Source: an uncultured Psychrobacillus sp. (GTDB taxonomy: Bacteria > Bacillota > Bacilli > Bacillales_A > Planococcaceae). Taken from it: 28,873 nt of DNA. Of the stretch, positions 24,601 through 28,873 are shown piece by piece (position 1 is the first letter of the stretch; each line of letters begins with the position of its first letter). The position numbers were made by a program, and so were the translations under genes. The notes beneath the pieces were generated by a model, which did not search any database, was not told where the DNA came from, and worked only from the letters and a program-made list of their open reading frames with translations. The stretch spans positions 1 through 28,873 of the forward strand of contig CAKQHO010000035.1 of NCBI GenBank assembly GCA_934234185.1, written 5' to 3'.

Positions 24601-25623
24601 TTACCACTTAGCTTGATGTTCCTCTACACATCCAAGCATTTGTTGAACATGTATGGAGGGACCATCCTCCAATTGAATATATCCATTGAAGTATCCAATC
24701 ATCTGATTTACCTCTGAGAATATAAGTTTCATATCCGTTTTAGCAATTCGATGAAAAAACGGAGTAAACGTTAAGGATACATCATTGGAAAATTTCGTTT
24801 TAATTGACCAGGGCTTTGAAAAGTCTTGACGATCATAGGTAAAGAGTACATCCTCTGAAATTTTGGTGAGTACTCCATCTACAATTACTGCATTTTCTGT
24901 CATCCCAGTACCATCTGTCCATTTGCCACCCAAGTTTAAGCCGACTCTACTGTTACCTATTCGTTGAGATGAAAAACCCCAATTCCACGTTGCTTCTCTA
25001 GGCCAGACACCTCTTCCGTAATCTAATACGGCAAAATTATCTTCCTCATGAAAAGCATAATTGGATTCTCCCATTTTAACGTAGCCTTTAGTAGGAAGAA
25101 GGTGATGCTTAGCGGTAAATTGAAATTGGGTTCTGTTCCAAGGGATTACTACGTTTAAAGAATCCTCGTTGGGAGGATGTGATATATGTAAATCGGCGTG
25201 TAGCAGTTCACCGTCAAATTCTGGGATGGTAATGATCATATGTGTCGAATTTTGCATATACAATAGCTGAATGGACATTTCTTTTGAATGAAGGTGAACG
25301 CTTTCCAACACATTAGGTGGCATATTCACTTTATTTCCTAATGGAATAGTCACTGTTTTTTCTACGTAACGTTGAGTTTCATAGTTTAAGAAGTAAACAA
25401 AGCAAACCGCAGCGTAATCCAGATGGCTAATAGTTGCTGAAAAAAGTATCTCATCGCCGAATACACACCAGTAGTTCCATTTTTTCTTTCGCATATAATG
25501 GCCCTTTAGATTGCTCTCAATAATTGGACGGCGTGCAAATCCAATTGCTTTAGGGTTTAAGTTTCCCTTTTCATCGCAAAGCAGGGTAGGTACAACAATT
25601 TCTTTTTCTGCATGCTGTCTCAT
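24601..25623 (-). CDS. DUF2804 domain protein, function unknown
   Basis: A 340-aa protein of the DUF2804 family, with no signal peptide or membrane helix. The family's strongest block is visible at about 200-220: DYGRGVWPREATWNWGFSSQ. The N-terminal TLLCDEKGNLNPKAIGFARRPI and the late VGLNLGGKWTDGTGMTENA also match the family pattern. Many aromatic and charged beta-strand segments suggest a lipocalin-like, all-beta fold, which is my inference. The biochemical role is not known. AAAGGATG lies 11 nt before the ATG. It is divergent from the Amidase_6 gene. Confidence 0.88.
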   Translation of the reverse strand: MRQHAEKEIVVPTLLCDEKGNLNPKAIGFARRPIIESNLKGHYMRKKKWNYWCVFGDEILFSATISHLDYAAVCFVYFLNYETQRYVEKTVTIPLGNKVNMPPNVLESVHLHSKEMSIQLLYMQNSTHMIITIPEFDGELLHADLHISHPPNEDSLNVVIPWNRTQFQFTAKHHLLPTKGYVKMGESNYAFHEEDNFAVLDYGRGVWPREATWNWGFSSQRIGNSRVGLNLGGKWTDGTGMTENAVIVDGVLTKISEDVLFTYDRQDFSKPWSIKTKFSNDVSLTFTPFFHRIAKTDMKLIFSEVNQMIGYFNGYIQLEDGPSIHVQQMLGCVEEHQAKW

Positions 25624-25741
25624 GTACCAACATCCTTTCTTACAGGATAAATCTATATCTTCTAGTAATCGTCTGATTAATCTAATACTAGCATATATTT
25701 ACAATGAAAACATAAAAACAACTAGGGAAGGATTGAAAAAA

Positions 25742-26233
25742 TTGGCAAGTTATAACCGCTCGGCTGCAGTTGACTATGCACAGAAATGGTGGAACAGTTA
25801 TAATCCGAACTACCCGGTATTTGACGTAGATTGTACGAATTATATTTCTCAATGCTTAAGAGCCGGAGGAGCTCCTATGCGAGGGCAGCCGAATAGAGAA
25901 AAGGGCTGGTGGCTCGGGAATAATACTTGGAGCCTTAGCTGGAGTACACCTCATTCACTAAGGTGGTATTTAGCCGAATCTACCCAAGGTCTACAAGCAA
26001 CACAAGTAAGCTCAGCATCTCAGCTTATCCCAGGGGATTTAATTTTTTATGATTTTCAAGGAGATGGCCGTTGGGATCACTCTACGATTGTAACAAGTGT
26101 TCAAGACGGAGTGCCCTATGTAAATGCCCATACAAATAACAGCAGAGATCGGTACTGGGAATATCAAGACTCCTATGCATATACACCAAATATTAAATAC
26201 ATTTTTTTTCATGTGAAGGATAGCTTTTCTTAA
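25742..26233 (+). CDS. Amidase_6 domain protein (CHAP/NlpC-like putative peptidase)
   Basis: A 163-aa single-domain protein of the Amidase_6 family (PF12671). The conserved RSAAVDYAQKWWNSYNPNYP opens the protein. Cys31 in DCTNYISQC and His113 in RWDHSTIV are the predicted catalytic pair, and GDLIFYDFQGDG precedes the His. There is no signal peptide, so it may act inside the cell, in the spore, or after lysis. The frame stays open upstream to 25511, over the DUF2804 gene on the other strand. I place the start at TTG 25742, with GGGAAGG 10 nt upstream and the family's usual short N-terminus; TTG 25733 is too close to that site. Confidence 0.85.
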   Translation: MASYNRSAAVDYAQKWWNSYNPNYPVFDVDCTNYISQCLRAGGAPMRGQPNREKGWWLGNNTWSLSWSTPHSLRWYLAESTQGLQATQVSSASQLIPGDLIFYDFQGDGRWDHSTIVTSVQDGVPYVNAHTNNSRDRYWEYQDSYAYTPNIKYIFFHVKDSFS

Positions 26234-26283
26234 GAGGATTAAGGGGTACTATGAAAAGGCTCTGGGACTTAAATAAAGGGGTA

Positions 26284-26321
26284 AAGTGAGTGTCCAGATA
26301 ATTACTTCTAGGACACCACTT
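26284..26321. terminator. Hairpin between the Amidase_6 and DegV genes
   Basis: AAGTG-GTGTCC pairs with GGACAC-CACTT with a one-base bulge and a 15-nt loop. It lies between convergent genes, and no long T-tract follows, so its efficiency is uncertain. Confidence 0.5.
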
Positions 26322-26351
26322 CTTAGTCTAGAACAGATAGTTTAAGTATTT

Positions 26352-27200
26352 CTATGGCAGATACCAGAGAACTGCCAGTGTTTCTTCCCCTGCATGTACC
26401 GCAAGGGAGGTACTAATCTCTCCAATGACTATTTCCATAGCGGGCTTTTGCAACTGGATGCTTTCCTTGAGATGTGTTGCTTGCTCCAAGGCATTCGCAT
26501 GCATAATATACATAGATGTTACTCCTTCATTGGCTACATCTATGGATTTGTTTAGTAAATAATGGATAGCTTTTTTATGTGAGCGTACCTTATCTAGCTC
26601 TTGAAGCTCTCCGTTCGAATTGATTTGAATAATAGGTTTTATTTTCAGGAGACTTCCTAGATAGAACTGAGCACTACTTAATCTTCCGCCCTTATATAGT
26701 TGTGTAAGATTGCCGATTAATATATAGTTTCGGAATTTTTTTGCCTTTATTCGTAGCTGCTTCAGAATCTCTTCGTAGTCAAATCCTTGTCCTTGAAGTA
26801 ATAACCCTTCTTCCACCAGTCCAGTAATTCCAGCAGATAAAGATAGAGAATCAATACAGTCTATAGAAACCTGCGCGATTTGTGCTCCAGCAACAGAAGA
26901 TGAGATAGTCCCGCTAAGGTTGTTGGAAACATGAATGGCAATGATTTTCTCGTATGTAAGACTAAGTTTTGAGTAGAGCTGAGCAAATTCTCCGGCTGAT
27001 GGCTGAGAAGTTTTAACTGGATCCTTTCCCTCTCTAATTTTTTCATATAACTCCTCTGAAGTTAAATCTATGCCATCGACAAATTGTTCATGACCAAAAT
27101 GGATATTTATAGGGACAACGTAAACATCAGGATGATTATGTAAAAAATCATTTATATAGGCACTGCTATCAATAACCCATGCAATTTTGTCTGAAATCAT
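26352..27200 (-). CDS. DegV family fatty-acid-binding protein (FakB-like)
   Basis: A 282-aa DegV protein. The fatty-acid-binding landmarks are TSQPSAGEF at 64-72, the carboxylate-binding region VSNNLSGT at 91-98, DSLSLSAG at about 117-124, and GRLSSAQ…LLKIKPII near 171-190. In the FakAB system such proteins hold a fatty acid while FakA phosphorylates it to acyl-phosphate. The frame opens at 27209, but the ATG at 27200 is better spaced from the AGGATG ribosome site. It lies 62 nt downstream of a plsY paralogue with no terminator between, so the two are probably co-transcribed. Confidence 0.9.
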   Translation of the reverse strand: MISDKIAWVIDSSAYINDFLHNHPDVYVVPINIHFGHEQFVDGIDLTSEELYEKIREGKDPVKTSQPSAGEFAQLYSKLSLTYEKIIAIHVSNNLSGTISSSVAGAQIAQVSIDCIDSLSLSAGITGLVEEGLLLQGQGFDYEEILKQLRIKAKKFRNYILIGNLTQLYKGGRLSSAQFYLGSLLKIKPIIQINSNGELQELDKVRSHKKAIHYLLNKSIDVANEGVTSMYIMHANALEQATHLKESIQLQKPAMEIVIGEISTSLAVHAGEETLAVLWYLP

Positions 27201-27262
27201 TCCGTACATCCTATCTTATATATATTTTCTATAGGTATCTAACATTTTTGGTAATTAACTAT

Positions 27263-27838
27263 TTATCCAATTTGCTTCCACCATCGCTTGTTCCAAGAGT
27301 CAACAATATCGTATTTATGTCGTATAAGAATAATAATAATGCTGACGAACAGTGGTCTTGCATCATGATAATCAGGTATTATCCAACTTATGATACCGTA
27401 TGCACTAAAAGCAAAAATCATGCTTAGAGTCGCACTTCTAGTGAAAGCAAGTAGTAAAAGAAATATAGCAGCTAATATTCCAAACAAGGGAGGACTAATA
27501 AAAAGAGAAACACCAATAAAAGTAGCTATACCTTTTCCGCCTTTCCCCTTTAGCCAGAAAGGATACATATGCCCAATAATAACGAGCATACCAGCAATAG
27601 CAATTTCTAAAGGTGAGAATTGTAGGATTGTACCAACATAAAGGACGATAATAGCCTTTAAGGAATCTCCTAGAAACGTCAAAAGAAATGCTGTTTTCCC
27701 TAAGACCGCACCTGCATTTCTAGCCCCTAAATTTCCGCTACGCGCTTGTCTTAAATCTGTTTTCTTCCATTTGCCAATCCACCAAGCTGTTAAGAAGTTT
27801 CCTATTAGGTAACTAAAAACCCAGTACAGCCAAACCAT
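27263..27838 (-). CDS. plsY: Glycerol-3-phosphate acyltransferase (PlsY family paralogue)
   Basis: A 191-aa membrane protein with five or six hydrophobic segments and the PlsY loops. Motif 1 reads SGNLGARNAG at 34-43 and motif 2 GHMYPFWLKGKGGKG at 89-103. PlsY transfers an acyl group from acyl-phosphate to glycerol 3-phosphate in the cytoplasmic membrane, the first acylation in phospholipid synthesis. Motif 1 has GARN where housekeeping PlsY (for example B. subtilis YneS) has GATN, so this may be a second, specialised copy. GGGAGG lies 6 nt before the ATG. It precedes the degV gene on the same strand. Confidence 0.88.
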   Translation of the reverse strand: MVWLYWVFSYLIGNFLTAWWIGKWKKTDLRQARSGNLGARNAGAVLGKTAFLLTFLGDSLKAIIVLYVGTILQFSPLEIAIAGMLVIIGHMYPFWLKGKGGKGIATFIGVSLFISPPLFGILAAIFLLLLAFTRSATLSMIFAFSAYGIISWIIPDYHDARPLFVSIIIILIRHKYDIVDSWNKRWWKQIG

Positions 27839-27912
27839 TATACACCTCCCAGTTCAAGCAATTTCATTTACTATATTTTACACTAATGCCAAGCCTATTG
27901 GTTATATTATTC

Positions 27913-27950
27913 TTAATAATCTTTTATTATTAAAGATAAATTGGTATGAT
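27913..27950 (+). promoter_or_regulatory. Extended -10 promoter with overlapping operator-like palindrome, nitroreductase gene
   Basis: TTAATAAT-5 nt-ATTATTAA is a perfect inverted repeat (27913-27933) over the expected -35 position. It is followed by the extended -10 TGGTATGAT (27942-27950). This is a usual layout for a small repressor of the MarR or similar type. Confidence 0.45.
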
Positions 27951-27990
27951 AAAAGAAGATAAAGGTTTTACAAAAAAGGAGTTTTGAAAT

Positions 27991-28563
27991 ATGTCTGAGC
28001 AACTTACAGTTCGTGATGCAATTATCCAACGAAGATCCATTAAGCTATTTAACGGTCAACCAGTTGATAGAGAAACTCTATTAGCTATTATGGAAGACTC
28101 ATTTTGGGCTCCAAACCATCAAGTAAGACAGCCATGGAGATTTGTAGTAGCTTGTGGTAGCGAGCTAAACGAGCTTCACGAAGTGCTAAAAGAGTTTGGG
28201 ATTCCTACTTGGAAAGAGATGAGTGAGGAGCAGCTAGAAAAGCAAATGAGAAAATATACTACTCCAGGTGGATATGTATTTGTCATCGTACCAGAAGATC
28301 CTCGTCAAAAGGAACGACTAGAGGATTATGCTGCAGCTAGTATGCTAGTACAAAATTTTCAACTGCTAGCCTGGGATAAAGGAATCGGCTCTTGCTGGAA
28401 GACACCAGGATTCTTAGATAATCCGAAATTCCGTGAAGCGTTGGGTGTAAGGTCTGGTGAGAGAATCATCAGCATGCTACAAGTAGGATACTTTGATACT
28501 GTTCCGAAACCAAAACCACGAAAAAGTGTGGAGGAAGTTGTAACGTTTTTTGGACAAGAATAA
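27991..28563 (+). CDS. Nitroreductase family protein
   Basis: A 190-aa flavoprotein of the nitroreductase superfamily, in the short YdjA/YfhC-like branch. The FMN-binding start RRSIKLFNGQPV (residues 14-25) and APNHQVRQPWRFVV (39-52) are clear. GIGSCWKTPGF (about 131-141) and LQVGYFD (about 168-174) are the other conserved blocks. It would reduce nitro compounds, quinones or similar acceptors with NAD(P)H in the cytosol; the natural substrate is unknown. AAAAAAGGAG lies 10 nt before the ATG. It is monocistronic, with a candidate operator upstream and a nested terminator downstream. Confidence 0.9.
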   Translation: MSEQLTVRDAIIQRRSIKLFNGQPVDRETLLAIMEDSFWAPNHQVRQPWRFVVACGSELNELHEVLKEFGIPTWKEMSEEQLEKQMRKYTTPGGYVFVIVPEDPRQKERLEDYAAASMLVQNFQLLAWDKGIGSCWKTPGFLDNPKFREALGVRSGERIISMLQVGYFDTVPKPKPRKSVEEVVTFFGQE

Positions 28564-28565
28564 TA

Positions 28566-28651
28566 GAAACCCCTTCTGATTATAAGTAAGCTCCAAATGT
28601 TAGACAAACAGCTAACAGTTGGAGCAAAGCTTAAAAAGGAGGGGGTTTTTT
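28566..28651 (+). terminator. Nested terminator structure downstream of the nitroreductase gene
   Basis: An outer stem (GAAACCCC at 28566-28573 with GGGGTTTT at 28642-28649) encloses an inner 13-pair hairpin with one mismatch (28590-28603 with 28612-28625). A run of six T ends it at 28651. Confidence 0.6.
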
Positions 28652-28705
28652 CTTGATAAATAGCGCAAATATTATCACAGTTTATATTCTGGAAAAAGAT
28701 CTAAT

Positions 28706-28873
28706 TCAGCTCTCAGTTGGAACCTCGGTATGGAAACCAAAGCCTTGAAACCAGCGGTATGCCATGTTAGTTTCAATCTCTTTTATGGTTTGGAGTATGG
28801 ACCGTATGCCGAAGGTATATTGGATAAAAGTCATCTTGATAAGTACCACTGGGTCGATACTAGGTCTCCCTAT
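28706..28873 (-). pseudogene. IS1182-family transposase fragment, runs off the window
   Basis: The minus strand reads IGRPSIDPVVLIKMTF, then IQYTFGIRSILQTIKEIE and NMAYRWFQGFGFHTEVP, and stops at 28706-28708. This is the conserved block after the first ~60 residues of IS1182 transposases, which normally continues HFSTFGKNY. Here it ends prematurely, so the copy is truncated or interrupted. The upstream part lies beyond the right edge, so its condition there is unknown. Confidence 0.75.

Noticed and set aside
25511..25741. Upstream extension of the Amidase_6 frame over the DUF2804 start
   Set aside because: It has no family similarity and no ribosome site, and it overlaps a well-supported divergent gene.
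28566..28651. T-box or riboswitch in the nested hairpins after the nitroreductase gene
   Set aside because: No gene on the plus strand follows within the window and no T-box or specifier motif is visible; a terminator explains it.
9369..28873. The two IS1182 pieces as halves of one element split by a 19-kb insertion
   Set aside because: The left copy already contains both transposase ends, and the intervening genes look like ordinary chromosome. Two independent relics are simpler.

Overview
The window looks like chromosome of a low-GC, spore-former-type Gram-positive bacterium of the Bacillales. The composition is AT-rich, nearly every gene has a strong GGAGG-type ribosome site, TTG and GTG starts are common, and terminators are classic U-tract hairpins. 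Several families are typical of the Bacillaceae/Planococcaceae (DUF2804, Amidase_6, lysine 6-dehydrogenase, IS1182). A Psychrobacillus- or Lysinibacillus-like host is my guess; no rRNA or other marker here proves it. I saw no tRNA, rRNA, CRISPR array, prophage or riboswitch.

Layout. 1-5.3 kb: the 3' part of a penicillin-binding carboxypeptidase (dacC type), then a polysaccharide deacetylase, an AEC transporter, an NADPH-dependent FMN reductase and three small or stress-type genes (a duplicated-repeat acidic protein, a tiny membrane protein and an AIM24 protein). 5.4-9.3 kb: a three-gene lysine-catabolic operon (aldehyde dehydrogenase, lysine 6-dehydrogenase, glutaryl-CoA-dehydrogenase-like enzyme) behind an exact CcpA cre match. 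9.3-10.03 kb: a nest of mobile relics. An internally deleted IS1182 element sits inside a duplicated terminator hairpin, and a ~140-bp palindromic repeat lies inside the IS leader. 10.0-13.8 kb: a short-chain fatty acid transporter (AtoE family) and a secreted beta-propeller protein with an ECF-sigma-like promoter. 13.8-15.4 kb: a two-gene ThrE-type exporter. 15.4-18.4 kb: a PAS-PAS-GGDEF-EAL protein and an EamA transporter. 18.5-23.0 kb: a heterodimeric ABC exporter plus a tandem GNAT protein. 23.1-26.2 kb: a glycerophosphodiesterase, a GNAT, a DUF2804 protein and an Amidase_6 protein. 26.3-27.9 kb: a plsY paralogue followed by a DegV/FakB protein. 28.0-28.9 kb: a nitroreductase, then an IS1182 transposase fragment running off the right edge.

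How genes work together. The lysine operon encodes non-consecutive but compatible steps from lysine towards crotonyl-CoA; the aminotransferase and 2-oxoadipate dehydrogenase steps are not here. PlsY uses acyl-phosphate, and DegV/FakB proteins carry the fatty acid that FakA phosphorylates, so that pair suggests a unit for using exogenous fatty acids. The two ABC half-transporters show complementary decay of ATPase motifs, which marks an asymmetric heterodimer. No clearly new system was found. The best leads are the IS1182 insertion into a terminator hairpin with its nested palindromic repeat, the plsY-degV pair, and the predicted regulatory sites.
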